Source: Microstegium vimineum (taxonomy: Eukaryota > Streptophyta > Magnoliopsida > Poales > Poaceae). From it: a stretch of 64,000 nucleotides of DNA. A program made the position numbers and the translations under genes. The notes below the pieces were generated by a model. The model was not told where the DNA came from and searched no databases. It saw nothing but the letters and a program-made list of their open reading frames with translations. Shown here one piece after another: positions 11,728 to 24,720 of the stretch; the first letter of the stretch is position 1, and each line of letters opens with the position of its first letter. Location of the stretch: NCBI GenBank assembly GCA_022036555.1, contig CM039123.1, positions 9,363,217 through 9,427,216 of the forward strand. Reading direction: 5' to 3'.

Positions 11728-12814
11728 TACATTACATACCACAATGTACTCCACCACGCTGCGTGCTGGCCGGACAAACCACTTGATCTTGGACTGCCTC
11801 CGCCCTCCGCCACGTACGCTGCGTGCTGGCCGGACAAATAAAAAATTTCCAATTGACTAGCGCTATAGTTATCCATTCCAAATGGACAAACCAAAATCAT
11901 CGTTCATGACGCGTTTCTTTCCATGATCCGTTTCTTTAAGCATTCTATTGCCGTCAAGTACAGTAGTCGTACTTCCTCGCATATATTGGTGTGTACTAGG
12001 CGACCATGAACTGGTAGCTTTTCCTCCCTATCTTGGATTAGTTAACTACGACCACGAATGTGTTTAGTTCAACTGCTGCAAGTTTATTCTTTTGAATGAT
12101 ATATATATTGACGGAGACAAGCTTGTGCTCATCGTTGGACTAGTTCATGCCGGCACGCCGCCGCGTCATATTGCCGGCGGCGACGGCCAGGGGCCATGCA
12201 CTTACTAATAAGCGTGCGCGATCTCTCTAGTTTTGTTACTCGTTTGATCTAGTCCTCAATGAGCCATTGAGGAGGTAATTTCAGTGGGATTACCATCAAG
12301 GAAGGCGTGAAAAAAATTGACACTTACACCTAGTTCAGAATTTCTGATGAGTATACGCGAGAAAAGCCTATGCGCGACGCACCCATAAGCTAGCTTAAGC
12401 ACTAGGGAAAAAAAGGAAAACTTTACAAAGAGACAATTGAGCCGACACCTCGATCGGTATTCAAGATTTCTAGTGTTTTTTAAACGATTTCAAGTAGTGT
12501 TTGGGTTTTTTTTTAAAAAAAAGATCATGCAACATTGAGCGCACAAAACTTCAATAAGAAAATATACTGATGCTCAAATATGAATCAAGCTAGTGAGAAT
12601 AAATCGCCAGGAAGAACAAGATGTATAGCTGGCTAGTTAATACTAAGATCCTGTTTTGATCTATAATAATCACTCTCTCTATTTTTAAACTATTAGTTGT
12701 TCTAGTTCATCTAGATACATAGCTTTTGCCATGTAGGTAAATAAACATTATGTCTAGATACATAGTACAAAAGTTAGAATGACTTCTAATTTGAAATGGA
12801 GGAAGTAGATTTTT
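11728..12814. other. Intergenic, no gene recognised
   Basis: Contains a duplicated phrase (acgctgcgtgctggccggacaaa at 11757 and 11816) and a short GC-rich patch at 12150-12200. No coding region or RNA gene recognised. Confidence 0.45.
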
Positions 12815-12978
12815 GGATCCAAATGGGTCTAACTAATAGTCTAGCTAATTGTTATCTAGATATACAACTTATAACTATCTCACTAGTTAGACCAAACCAA
12901 CTAATAGCAGCTAATAATTAGTTAGCTAATATTAGTTGTAAGCTATTAGCTAGCTAAATATTACCAGCTAAGACCATC
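12815..12978. mobile_element. MITE-like block rich in GCTAATTAGT
   Basis: Facing copies of tagctaatt and aattagtta words give a fold-back structure, related to 2810-3165. Bounds approximate. Confidence 0.4.
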
Positions 12979-13249
12979 TTCAAGAGATTAGCCAAATTAT
13001 TTTTAAAAAATAAATTTGACTATTATGAAAGGAAAAACGTCTCCAACCTACATGTTTTAAACCCAATGGCCACATTGACACAAACAAGGTTATTGTTGCG
13101 GGTGCCAACTTCTAATTCATGCTCCCACGCCATCTCCCCCACCACTTTAATTTTTAGGCACCAAGATTTCACCCCTTAATTAATTTGCTAAATACTAGCA
13201 TACATTAAATTTTAATGGAAATGTTGATGTTGGAGGAAAACTTACTAGT

Positions 13250-16200
13250 GCTCTACTGAGCCCATATTTGGGTGTTATGCATGATAGATCCATATTTTGC
13301 TACAATTAATATCCTTTTTGTCAATATAAGGCACATCGGTATTACTACTCCATCACTTCTCATGATTAGGGAAGGCATACCATGATGTAATTTCAAATGG
13401 AAATCCTAGAATAAAATGTAGAAAATGAGATCATATTCCTATCGCCAGTTGTCTCAACCTAATATTTAATTCTCCAAATCAACCTTTGACACATCTAGAG
13501 CATGCAACATTAACTACCTAAAAATCCAACAAGATACACCGATGATGCCCATACACAAATAAAATTGGTGGAAATGCATAGCCTTGATGTATAGTTGACT
13601 ATTTAATAGTATAGTAGTACATCCAACAATCACAACAAGTAACTGTTGTTTTGGAATTATGCAGTAAACACGTATGGAGTTTGACTATCTATGAATATTA
13701 ATTTCAAATGACATTTTTGAAAATGATATGGCTATATTTTCATCAATATTAGGTTCAAAATATTATAAATTTCTATATATTTTAAACATATTCATACACA
13801 ACATTCATAGTCGAAGTAATAACTTCCTAGTCATTTTGTTGTCAAAAACTAAAACAAAACAATATTTTGTTTGTCATAGGAAAGACTGTGATTCTTTGAA
13901 ATCAATTTTCTTAAATTAATCCTTTATGTTTGTGCTTATTAGATCCCATTTGCATTTTTAACCCAATAATCACACTAGCACAAACAAGGTTATTGCTAAT
14001 GGTCCAACTTCATAACCCCACCCTTACTCTCCTAACTCCTTTAATTTTTAGACACAAGGAGTCCATCCCTTAATTAATTCCTTAATTACTAACATAATAC
14101 AGTAAATTTCAGAAGAAAAGTCTCATGTTAAGGCCATGTTTGGAACACACATGAATTTTCTCCATTCCTGCATTTTTCTATAAAATCAAACTGATTCATG
14201 TAAGCCTTATGTACAATTCTCTTGTGAAGTTTATGAATGAAAAAGACCCTAAAAAAATCTACCAATGCTATTGTGAATCCATAGTTTGCTACAATAAATA
14301 TCCTTCTTCCAATCGTCAACGGTATGAATACTCCTACTCCATCACTTTGTCATGATTAGGGAAAGTATACCATAATCCAATTTCAAATGAAAATAAGATA
14401 AGGAAATGTAGAAAATGATAATTGTCTTCAATTCTCCCAAATAAACTTTGACCATGACCCATCTAGTTGCGCAACATTAGCTGCATAAAAATTCCAAGAA
14501 ATAGTTGGTTGGAATAAATAGTTGGTGCTCATTTATAAATCAAGCTGGTTGGAATAAATAGCTGGAAAAAACAAAATGTATAGTTAGCAAGTTAACAGTA
14601 CAACCGTATTTCCAATAAATCACAAGAAGTAACTGTTGATTTTGATATGTGCACTCAACACGTCTTGATCTTGACCATCACTATGTCTACAAATATTATA
14701 TTCAAATAATATTTTGAAAATAATCTGGCTAGATTTTCATGAAAAATATTTTTGAGACTTTCTTCCAGAAAGGTATTCACAATGTATCATAGAATTTTTT
14801 TTTCATTTATATGATCCTTTTATTCTTAGAAAATCTTTTATGTTCTTTTTTAGGATCTCGATTGAACCATCTTACACCATTTTTTAAGCATGAAAGAACT
14901 GTATCCTTTTTCCTTTTTTCTTATACTACTTGATATTTCTATATATTCCAAACATATCTATACAATTTTTATAGCCCAATAGTGCCTCCGTGATCATTCC
15001 TCTGTTATTATAGGAAAGAGTAGAAAGTCTGATGTAAGGTCATGTTTGGAACACATGAATATTTCCTACATTTTTCTATAAAATCAAACTGGTTCATGTA
15101 AGGATTATGTACAATTATCTTGTGAAGTTTATGAGTTGAAATAGACCCTAAAGATACATCTACCAATGCTCTAGTGAATCCATAGTTTGCTACAATAAAT
15201 ATCCTTCTTCTAATCGTCAACGGTATGGATACTCCTACTCCATCACTTTGTCATGATTAGGGAAGGTATGCCATAATCCAATTTCAAATGAAAAATAAGG
15301 GGGAAAATGTAGAAAATGATAAATGTCTTCAATTCTCCCAAATAAACTTTGACCATGAGCCATCTAGTTGCGCAACATTAGATGCATAAAAAATCAAGAA
15401 GATATAAATGATGATGCTCATTTATAAATCAAGCTGGTTGGTTGGAATAAATAGCTAGAAAAAACAAGATGTATAGTTGCAAGTTAACAGTACATCAATA
15501 TTTCCAAAAATCACAACTGTTAATTTGGATGTGTGCACTCAACACATCTTGATCTTGACCATCACTATGTCTACAAATATTATATTCAAATGATGTTTTG
15601 AAAATAATGTGTCTAGATTTTCATGAAAATTCTTTTTGAGACTTTCTTACACGAAGCTATTCACAATATATCACAGATTTTTTTCCATTTATATGGTTTT
15701 CTTATTCTTAGAAAATGTTTTATGTTCTTTTTTAGGATGTCGACTGAACCATCTCACACCATTTTTTAAGCATGAAAGATTTGTATCCTTTTCCTTTTTT
15801 TTCTTATACTACTTGATTTTTCTATATATTCTAAACATATTTATACAATTTTCATAGACAAATAGTGTCTCCGTGATCATTCCTTTGTTATTATAGGAAA
15901 GAGTAGCAAGTCTGATGTTAAGGCCATGTTTGGAACACATGAATATTTTCTGCATTTTTCTATTAAATCAAACTGATTCATGTAAGCCTTATGTACAATT
16001 CTCTTGTGAAGTTTATGAATTGAAAAAGACCCTAAAGAAACATCTACCAATGCTCTAGTGAATCCATAGTTCACTACAATAAATATCCTTCTTCTAATCG
16101 TCAACGATATGAATACTCCTACTCCATCACTTTGTCATGATTAGGGAAGGTATACCATAATCTAATTTCAAATGAAAAATAAGAGAAGGAAATGTAGAAA

Positions 16201-17070
16201 ATGATAAATGTCTTCAATTCTCCCAAATAAACTTTGACCATGACCCATCTAGTTGCGCAACATTAGCTTCATAAAAAATCCAAGAAGATATACATGTTGG
16301 GGCTCATTTATAAATCAAACTGGTTGGAATAAATAGTTGGAAAAAACAAGATGTATAGTTGGCAAGTTAACAGTACAGCAATATTTCCAAAAATCACAAG
16401 AAGTAACTGTTGATTTGGATGTGTGCACTCAACACGTCTTGATCTTGACCATCACTATGTCTACAAATATTATATTCAAATGATGTTTTGAAAATAATCT
16501 GGCTAGATTTTCATGAATTTTTTTTAGACTTTCTTACAGGAATCTATTCAAATTATATCACAGATTTTTTCCATTTAAATGGTTTTCTTATTCTTAGAAA
16601 ATGTTTTATGTTCTTTTTTTAGGATCTCGATTGAACCATCTCTCACCATTTTTTAAGCATGAAAAGATTCATATCATTTTCCTTTTTTTCTTATACTATT
16701 TGGATTTTCTATATATTTCAAACATATTTATACAATTTCATAGCCAAAAGTGCCTCCGTGATCATTCCTCTGTGATTATATGAAAGAGTAGCATTGTGAG
16801 AAAACCAAAAGCATAATGATAATACACAATGAAAAAACTTGAGGTTAAAGGAAAACCTGTTGTGCTCTAGTAAATTAATATTTTTCTAGGATTAATATCC
16901 TTGTTCCCACTGTCAACTGTGAGAATACTAGAGGACAAACCATAACCCAATTTCAAATGAAAAAAAAGGAATTAAATTGTATTAAAAGTCCTACTCCATC
17001 CATTTGTCATGATCCTAGCAGGCGAACCATAACCCAGTTTGAAACGAATACAAAAAAATAAATAAAAATG
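13250..17070. repeat. Tandem array of 0.8-1.0 kb units just upstream of the F5H gene
   Basis: A marker phrase (tttgctacaataaatatcctt, with variants) recurs at about 13297, 14285, 15186, 16070 and, much diverged, 16890. Spacings are roughly 990, 900, 885 and 820. Each unit also holds ccatcactttgtcatgattaggg, then tttgaccatgacccatctag, then gcacaacacgtcttgatcttgacc, then ccattttttaagcatgaaa in the same order. The middle three units are most alike; the outer ones are eroded. ORFs of 60-75 codons recur in phase in each unit on both strands, but they have no family resemblance and are products of the repetition. The array ends about 120 bases before the TATA box of F5H. Confidence 0.85.
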
Positions 17071-17174
17071 TATTTTTTTACAAGGATAAAAATGTATTAA
17101 AAGAGATCCTATTGCTATCACCGTTAGCCACAAACATCTGAACCCAATCTGTAAGGTCTTCGTGCTCGGTCCTC

Positions 17175-17181
17175 ACCTACT
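17175..17181 (+). promoter_or_regulatory. Possible secondary-wall MYB element (SMRE) ACCTACT
   Basis: ACCTACT fits the degenerate SMRE consensus ACC(A/T)A(A/C)(T/C) bound by secondary-wall MYB activators. It lies 12 bases upstream of the TATA box of a lignin gene. A 7-base degenerate site can occur by chance, so only the location makes it notable. Confidence 0.35.
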
Positions 17182-17192
17182 CCTCCGGCCGC

Positions 17193-17203
17193 TATATATA
17201 AAA
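17193..17203 (+). promoter_or_regulatory. TATA box of the F5H gene
   Basis: TATATATAAAA lies about 118 bases before the start codon, in a sharply GC-richer stretch after the AT-rich array. Transcription would start near 17225-17235, giving a ~90-base leader. The leader is rich in aaaacc words. Confidence 0.7.
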
Positions 17204-17320
17204 CCCGTGCACCTCCACCATTTCCCCTCAGCTCTACTCGAAGAGCGCTCTACCACCACACCACAAAGTCCACAATAATCTAAAACCCAAAACCAAAACC
17301 AAAAAAGAAGGGGATCGATC

Positions 17321-20300
17321 ATGGCGGCCGTGGGCAAGATCGCCATGGAGTGTCTCCAAGACCCTCTGAGCTACGTGTTCGTGGCCACGCTGGCTTTCGT
17401 GCTCCTGCAGCTGCGACGACGGGGCAAAGCGCCGCTGCCGCCTGGTCCGAAGCCGCTGCCGATCGTGGGCAACATGGGGATGATGGACCAGCTGACCCAC
17501 CGCGGGCTGGCGGCGCTGGCCGAGAAATACGGCGGGCTGCTCCACCTCCGGCTGGGCCGGCTGCACACGTTCGCGGTGTCGACGCCGGAGTACGCGCGCG
17601 AGGTGCTGCAGACGCAGGACGGCGTGTTCTCCAACCGTCCGGCGACCATCGCCATCGCGTACCTGACGTACGACCGCGCGGACATGGCGTTCGCGCACTA
17701 CGGTCCCTTCTGGCGCCAGATGCGCAAGCTGTGCGTGATGAAGCTCTTCAGCCGGCGGCGCGCGGAGACGTGGGTGGCGGTGCGCGACGAGTGCGCGGCG
17801 CTGATGCGCTGCGTGACGTCGGCGTCGGCGTCGGCGTCCGGCGTCAGCGAGGCCGTGAACCTGGGCGAGCTCATCTTCAACCTGACCAAGAACGTGACGT
17901 TCCGCGCCGCGTTCGGCACCCGCGACGGCGAGGACGAGGAGGAGTTCATCGCCATCCTGCAGGAGTTCTCCAAGCTGTTCGGCGCCTTCAACGTCGGCGA
18001 CTTCCTGCCGTGGCTGAGCTGGATGGACCTGCAGGGGATCAACCGGCGCCTCCGCGCCGCCCGCTCCGCGCTGGACCGCTTCATCGACAAGATCATCGAC
18101 GAGCACGTGAGGCGCGGGAAGAACCCCGACGACGCCGACGCCGACATGGTCGACGACATGCTCGCCTTCTTCGCCGAGGCGAAGCCGGCCGTCGGCGGCG
18201 GCAAGGGCGCCGCCGCCAATTGTGACGACCTGCAGAGCACGCTCCGCCTCACGCGCGACAACATCAAGGCCATCATCATGGTACGTATTGCACACGTCAC
18301 CCTTCCTTGCTTTGTTGTGCTTGTCACGCTAATCACGACAGTTTTACGCCCGGCGGCCGGCCAAAGTCGTCCGTTCGTCCACTCGGATCATTTTTATTTA
18401 TTTATATATTTGCGCTTATTAATTACCTACTGATGGCATCCGTGGCATGCATAGAGACGATTTGGAGGGGAAATTGGAATGCTGGGATTCGATCGAGATC
18501 CTGAGTAGTACAGAGTACTCCTAGTAGAGTATAGCTCTATAAATGGCATGCTGTGTCGTAGACTCGTGGGAGGTGTGATTCGGTTCGGTCAAATATACGT
18601 AGAGTATGCATTTCTATCTACGGTATGCATTAAATTACTACAAGTGCTGAGTTGGAGGGTAGTGGACTGTTAGCTGTGAATTAAATCAAATTAGTTAATT
18701 ACTCTGAATAGTAGTAGGTGTTGATCGATTGCCAGAGCATGCATGCAAAATACTAACTGACAGAACAGTGTCTGCCTGTACTCCTACAGTTGGACAGTAG
18801 TGGATTGCTAGCATGCAGCTAGTGTTTCCTCCTCACATCACAGGCGATTGCTAAATGAACATATGAACGCGCCGTGAGGGAAAAGGATGGCACAAATCAT
18901 AATCGTGGCCCTGAATCAAACACTTGCCTCAAGAAAACCGTAAATAAAATACCACGTAGTAGTACCTAATGTTTGACAACCAACCAAAACATGCCTCGAT
19001 CTTCTAGGTAAATCAGGACTGCTTTTGTGTTTTCTCTGCTAGCTAGTGACAGTGTCGTCTTGTTCCTGCATATGTGGAGAGAATAATTAATGTCCATCTC
19101 TCTTTCCCCACGCCGCGGAGGCGGAGCTAGAGAGAGATTATTAAGCAAGCTCACGATCGAGCTCCTCCAAGTCAAGGCCACGCGTAACCCAATATATAAT
19201 CTTCAACTTCTCTTTGGGAGCTCGTTCCTCCCGCGCTTGCCAACCTTTTGATCAGCTAGAACGATTTCGGATGGATTTCGGGCTAACAGTGTATATTTTT
19301 CTTCCTTCTGATTCGGTCTATGTCTTCTCTATACGCAGCTACATAATATTTTTTTTCTGTACATATACAAACGTACGGCGTTATATTGTTCAATATTATT
19401 ATTATTGTCCTTCTAGTTTGCACATTTCAACATAAAAAAAAAACACTTGCGTCGCTATATATATGCACCCTTTTCAACCGGCCGGGCGGTAGGTGTACTT
19501 GTATGCATGTGTCCACGCTCCTTGTATTGGTGTCTGCATCTCTGGAGACTCTTGACTACTGACTAGCTAGGTGTACGTAAGCGCCGCAATTCGGTGCACG
19601 GTCGGTATATGCATGATTAGACACGTTCTATCTTTTTGGATCAAACACGTGGACTATAGATATATTAACGATAGTTACTACTTGTAGGTGCGCCCATGCT
19701 TGAGTGTCACTAGTACTGTTCACATCCGCATTGATGGAACCCCCTCCCCGCCTATAACCACGCATGTTGTTACTAAGGGTCTGTTTGACAGAGCTTCTTA
19801 TTGGCTCCAGCTCTAGCTTCTCGAGAAGAGTCATGTCAAATATTTTTCTGAAGAAGTCGTTTTTTTAAAAAAAAACATAGGAGGCGAAGCCGTTTTGGAA
19901 GAGCCCTGAATTGGAGCTTCTCCAAAACGGCCCCGGCTCCTCTGCAGGAGCCCCTCAAGAGGAGTCCTGCCAAACAGACTCTAACTTTTGTCTAGTCCGA
20001 TTTTGCGGATGACGGCAGTCATCTTACAAAGTTTGGACGTCGCCCAGCTTTTGCAAGTAGATAAACATGATGAAAGCTTCCAAGTTTGAGCCAACCATTA
20101 TTGGAGACCCATATGCATGTCACCTTTTGGTGCCATTTTTTTTATATAAGATTGAGTTATTATTATACTGAGTACTACTAGCTGATAAGCTCTGCCCAGT
20201 GCCCACCTCTTGGTGACTTAGTGCATGTCACCTTCTAAAGTAGCGCTTGTTTAGACGTAGTCGTATTCATCTTAATCAATATCTAGAAATGGATTGAGAT

Positions 20301-21371
20301 AAAATTTAAAGTATTTTCCAGCTCAATCGACTCCATCACATATAGATTGAGATACATGCATAGAAGTACATCCAAACAAGACTATTCTCTAGCTAGCTCA
20401 ATCGATTCCATCACATATGGATTGAAATACAAACAAGTACATCCAAACAAGACAGTAGTGGTTAAAAAAAAGAATGCATGTATCGTTTTCTGACTACAAC
20501 CGCGCCCTTATCTTGAGCTGGTAAAGCACCATGCCACTTGCCAAATCATCCGACCAATCTCTTGTTTATAGAGGTCGTACGTCCTAGAATATGCATGTAA
20601 TAATCAAGCTTCCGTCATGCATGGACACAACTAGCTAGCAATAGCATGAGTGTTGTGTGTGGCATGGTATAGAAGCTCGCTCGATTCATCGATCCCTAAT
20701 AACTAATTAATAATGATGTTGGATGCATACGTATGCAGGACGTGATGTTTGGCGGGACGGAGACGGTGGCGTCGGCGATCGAGTGGGCGATGGCGGAGAT
20801 GATGCACAGCCCCGACGACCTCCGGCGCCTGCAGGAGGAGATGGCCGACGTGGTGGGGCTGGACCGCAACGTGAACGAGTCGGACCTGGACAAGCTCCCC
20901 TTCCTCAAGTGCGTGGTCAAGGAGACGCTGCGGCTGCACCCGCCGATCCCGCTGCTCCTCCACGAGACCGCCGACGACTGCGTGGTGGGCGGCTACTCCG
21001 TGCCCAGGGGCTCCCGCGTCATGATCAACGTCTGGGCCATCGGCCGCCACAGCGGCTCCTGGAAGGACGCCGACGTGTTCCGCCCCGCGCGCTTCGCGCC
21101 CGGCGGCGACGCCGCGGGACTCGACTTCAAGGGCGGCTGCTTCGAGTTCCTGCCCTTCGGCTCCGGCCGCCGCTCCTGCCCGGGGACGGCGCTGGGCCTC
21201 TACGCGCTGGAGCTCGCCGTCGCCCAGCTCGCGCACGGCTTCAACTGGTCGCTGCCCGACGGGATGAAGCCCTCGGAGCTGGACATGGGTGACATCTTCG
21301 GCCTCACCGCGCCGCGCGCCACAAGGCTCTACGCCGTGCCGACGCCCCGCCTCAACTGCTCCTTGGCCTGA
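17321..21371 (+). CDS. F5H: Cytochrome P450 CYP84A, ferulate/coniferaldehyde 5-hydroxylase (two exons)
   Basis: Exon 1 is 17321-18280 (320 codons) and exon 2 is 20739-21371 (210 codons plus TGA), giving 530 aa. The intron has a GT donor and AG acceptor and falls in phase 0 just before DVMFGGTET, a CYP84A-type position. Visible parts: hydrophobic anchor residues 16-30; Pro hinge PLPPGPKPLP 38-47; I-helix FGGTET 324-329; ExxR at 382-385 (KETLRLHP); FRPARF 434-439; heme loop FGSGRRSCPG with Cys467. The full sequence resembles plant F5H. The family hydroxylates C5 of coniferaldehyde/coniferyl alcohol (and ferulate in vitro) on the cytosolic face of the ER, with electrons from P450 reductase, committing monolignols to syringyl lignin. 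The first ATG is used; another in-frame Met is residue 9. Coding GC is very high, usual for grass P450s. All key residues are intact. Confidence 0.93.
19777..19981. mobile_element. Tourist-type MITE in the F5H intron
   Basis: Inverted termini GGGTCTGTTTGACAGAGCTTC and the complement of gaggagtcctgccaaacagactc are flanked by TAA on both sides (19774-19776 and 19982-19984). A three-base TAA duplication is typical of PIF/Harbinger-derived Tourist elements. Confidence 0.8.
20244..20452. mobile_element. MITE with internal duplication in the F5H intron
   Basis: The left end gcgcttgtttagacgtagtc faces the right end gtacatccaaacaagac. The right-hand ~70 bases (agctcaatcgattccatcacat...acatccaaacaagac) are present twice, ending near 20381 and 20452. 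Non-coding. Confidence 0.55.
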
Positions 21372-21700
21372 TCATCCATCGACGGCCGGCGACCGCGCCG
21401 TTACTCGTTAGACATGCAGACTATGCGTTTAGACTCTGGACTTTGTTGGGGACCGGGCTGTGGGGTGGCTTTCTGTCGTCTTTGTTTCTTTCTTTCTGTT
21501 TATTATAATTTTTCCGGACCAACCATGCGCCTGATCGATGCTGTAGCGTAATAATAAGGGTGTATCCTCATGGATGGCTAGCTAGTTGTGCATGCGTAGG
21601 CAAGGGAGTAAAATGATCCAAGTTGCATGTGGCTGCAAGAACTCAAATCTGTAAAATATCCCGGTCGGGCACAGATCCGTGAGTTTTCATGTGAAATTTA
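21372..21700 (+). other. F5H 3' region
   Basis: Sequence after the stop shows a T-rich stretch (tttctttctttctgtttattataat near 21487) and an aataataag word near 21550 that could serve in polyadenylation. The exact end of the transcript cannot be read from sequence. Confidence 0.4.
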
Positions 21701-21711
21701 ATAAATATTTT

Positions 21712-21942
21712 CTTGGTTCTATATTATAATTCGTTTTACTTTTCTGACCACAAGTTTTGACCACTTGCCGTATTTAAAAAAATTTATAAAAATATAGTAA
21801 AATTTAAATCACTTTTGAAAAACTTTTATTAATTAAGTTAAAAACAAAAGAAGTAATATTTTGTATAAATTTTTAAATAAGACAATTAAAAAATTATATT
21901 AGAATAAAAAAATCAAACGAATTATGAATCGGAACGGAGCTA
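21712..21942. mobile_element. Decayed Stowaway-type MITE
   Basis: The left segment ttctatattataattcgttt is echoed in reverse complement at the right (aaacgaattatgaatcggaac), with AT-rich filler between. Termini have lost the full CTCCCTCC signature. Confidence 0.5.
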
Positions 21943-22086
21943 GTGTTTCTTTATTTGGTCCCTTAATTTGTACAGTTTGCTCAAGTTATGTTTGTTCCCA
22001 TTTCTTTTTAGATTAGAGCATCTTTACTTGATCTCTTGTAACTACAAACTACTCTGTGTTGAATTATAATTTGTTTGACTCTTTTT

Positions 22087-22206
22087 AGAGACTGTTTGGA
22101 ACGCAGAAATTTCATAGGAATTGTGTAGGAATTTTACAGGAATCAGTTCATTTTTACAGGAAAAAATATAGGAATAGGAAAAAATCCTCCATTCTAAACA
22201 GGTCTT
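22087..22206. mobile_element. Short MITE (GACTGTTTGGAACGCAG termini)
   Basis: Inverted ends agagactgtttggaacgcag and ctccattctaaacaggtctta enclose an interior with repeated taggaatt / ttacagga words. It belongs to the same broad 'tgtttggaacgcag' family as the 78-bp copy at 51478-51555. Confidence 0.65.
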
Positions 22207-24720
22207 AGCCTTAAATTTGACCACTCATCTTATTTTATTGAAGAAAATTTGTGACCGAAGTTAGTAGCATTTTAGAAAATACGTGGAGGTACCTCCTATA
22301 TTATCTTCTGTACTGGCCCACTCTCCTCTGTCCATAAAGAAAAACTAGGTGGCAAATTTTAGGTGATCCTCGCTGTGCATGTTTTGATCCATTCTCCTGG
22401 TTCAGTTTTTAGATGGATTCATTTCTTTCATGACGTGCGTGCCTGACGTACGTAATGGCAAATGCCCTTCATTCTTTGAAATATATATAAGGTAAGGCTG
22501 TTTAAAAATTCCATTCAATTCCATAGGCCTCGATGACGTACAAGGAAGATTCCAAAACCTAATGCTATCTATTTCTCTATGTTAGTAAATTTTTTTACTG
22601 ACGGTGTAATCTTGGTGGAAGGCACTAGAGGGGCGAATCTAAGGCTAAAATTGGGGTCAGCTGACCTCCAGATAGAGTTTGAAAATCAAAGGAAGAATTA
22701 TTGTACATGACTGTTATTTATTCCTAACTAGTCCATCAATTTGTGCTCTCGTACGGGTTAGAATTTTAGGAGATATCAGTATTAGATAGTGTATAATAAT
22801 TTCTTTATTCTAAATTATAAGACATTTTGATTTTTCTAAATATAATATTTTTTGCTATATATCTAGGTAGTATATCTACGCGCATAGCAAAAGCAATGTA
22901 TTTAAAAGCTCAAAATATCTTATGGTTTGAAATGGACAGAGTACATCTGACTAACAAAGAACTCTACTTGTATTAAATTGTATATTTTTCTTCATTTATT
23001 TTCTACCATTATATATATATATATATATAATAGATACTATGTAGTCTATATCTAATTATCTTAAACCTATTAATTATATTTTTGAAATAACCAATTAATA
23101 TGTTTTTTATTTCTTTTTGTGTGGCAACTTATATACTTTAAATATGCAGTTACTATGAAACTTTACCATTAATTATGGTAGCTCTTGTTGCATCATATAT
23201 CTTATGAAGTCATTAATCTAAATTTTATTTTTTTTCAAATTTTATTCTTATCGGTTTCTACAAACTTTTCTCTCTTCCCAAGTTAAGTTGAAACTCTTAT
23301 GGTTATTGTATATTTCATTAACTCTCTTCTTGCACTTTTTAAAAATAAGGATTTTAGGTCATGGGGTATGTTCTTGACTACTACAATAGCATCACCTATT
23401 ATTTGAACACATACACGATATCTTATAAGTTATGGAGCATGGAGTAAGATCTTAGACAGGATAGTAGTCCTGATCTCAATAGAATTTTAATACTTAAACC
23501 TTATAATGATCAACTGTCTACTCTATGATATTCTTCATAAAGGCTAGAACAATATAGAAATAAGTGTTCTCCCACACTTCTCAGGTTGATTGAATTTTAC
23601 TATCAAGAAATTTCATTTGTAGTTATGATTATACTATCAATGTAGACATATCAATATTTTAGTTAAAATACATAAATATCTCTAAAGTAACAACCTATAT
23701 AAACTATATGTTATGGTTACTAATATGCTTTTAAATAATTTGGTAGTATCGTTACTATATGAATTATCTACAAAAAATATTTTTTTATGTGAAGAAATAT
23801 AACATATGTATTTGATTTCTCATGCATGTTGTCGTCACGCATATATTTACTTTAACAAATCTTACTATATTAATAATGATAGAGGAGGGGATGATAATTT
23901 ATATATTCTATTTGTTCTCTAAATATTTTTTGTAAAAGAGAACATTGATAATTTGGATGATATTTGAGGGTATTTAATTTTTCTAATAATGAGATGACAA
24001 TTGAGTTATATAATTTATTGATCATAATATGAGGATGTTAGTACTTCAATACAAATTTATGTCTATATTTGACCATGTTTCTTAACAACATATGTGGGTA
24101 ATATAAATTAGGGTCATAAGTTAGTTTATATTGGTTTACACAACGATAGTAATGGATAATTGTTTAGAAAACATAATAGTTCTAATAACTATTATTTTTA
24201 TGGTCGTACCTAATTGATGGTGTGATTTTTTTTATGAGAACTTCGATTATCTGTCTTTTGTTTTTAATCAAATCTTCTAAGGACTAACATGCACGCTCAA
24301 GGGAGGACATCTAGTTATAATTTATTGTATTTATATTTTTTCTAGCATGATATATATTTAGTTGAAATCTAGTCTTAAGAAATATAAATTATTCATACAA
24401 CCTATTTTGTGTCTTCTTAAATCTATAATTTATCTTTTAACTTTTAATTAAATTGTTGTATTTTTTGGATGTTAATTAGATATTCTAATATTCTTTATGT
24501 TTATTCATGTAGTATTGTTTCCACAAAAGTTGAAACTCAGCCTGCATCCTCAAACTAAACATGTTTAATTTGTTATATCACAAGATTATATGTGTGTATT
24601 ATTATTTATATATCATAGAGTGCATAAAATTAATAATATTGATATGACATAATGTTTCAGTAAAAATAAATTAACTTATTTAAAATAATAGGTTATAAAA
24701 TCTATTATCATGCAGTATGT
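22207..24720. other. AT-rich intergenic DNA with a decayed MITE
   Basis: No gene is seen in about 2.5 kb of very AT-rich sequence. A small decayed Stowaway lies at about 22800-22942 (ttctaaattataagacattttga against tcaaaatatcttatggtttgaaatgg). There is an AT dinucleotide run at 23010-23030. Confidence 0.5.

Larger units (their letters stand above)
18281..20738 (+). other. F5H intron (2,458 bases)
   Basis: It is bounded by ATG|gtacgtatt and gtatgcag|GACGTG. Its AT-rich content contrasts with the coding exons. It contains two MITE insertions (19777-19981 and 20244-20452). The reading frame of exon 1 continues 150 bases into the intron by chance before a stop. No other gene inside. Confidence 0.9.

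Noticed and set aside
14128..16783. Recurrent 60-75 codon ORFs (MTIRRRIFIV..., ...LNHLTPFFKHE...) that look like a small gene family
   Set aside because: They recur only because of the 0.9 kb tandem array. Reading frames are AT-rich, differ in length between copies, and match no family I know.
17234..18295. 353-codon open frame antisense to F5H exon 1, plus a 291-codon frame on the plus strand
   Set aside because: Both are shadows of a very GC-rich, codon-biased P450 exon. They have low-complexity Arg/His/Gly/Ala-rich sequence with no domain.
20500..20570. tRNA-like D-arm phrase (gagctggtaaagcac)
   Set aside because: No matching T-arm, anticodon stem or acceptor stem within the right distance.
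20703..21292. Long alternative frames over F5H exon 2
   Set aside because: Same GC-rich shadow effect. The real frame carries ExxR and the heme loop.
23000..23035. AT dinucleotide run as a regulatory site
   Set aside because: Simple microsatellite in AT-rich intergenic DNA.
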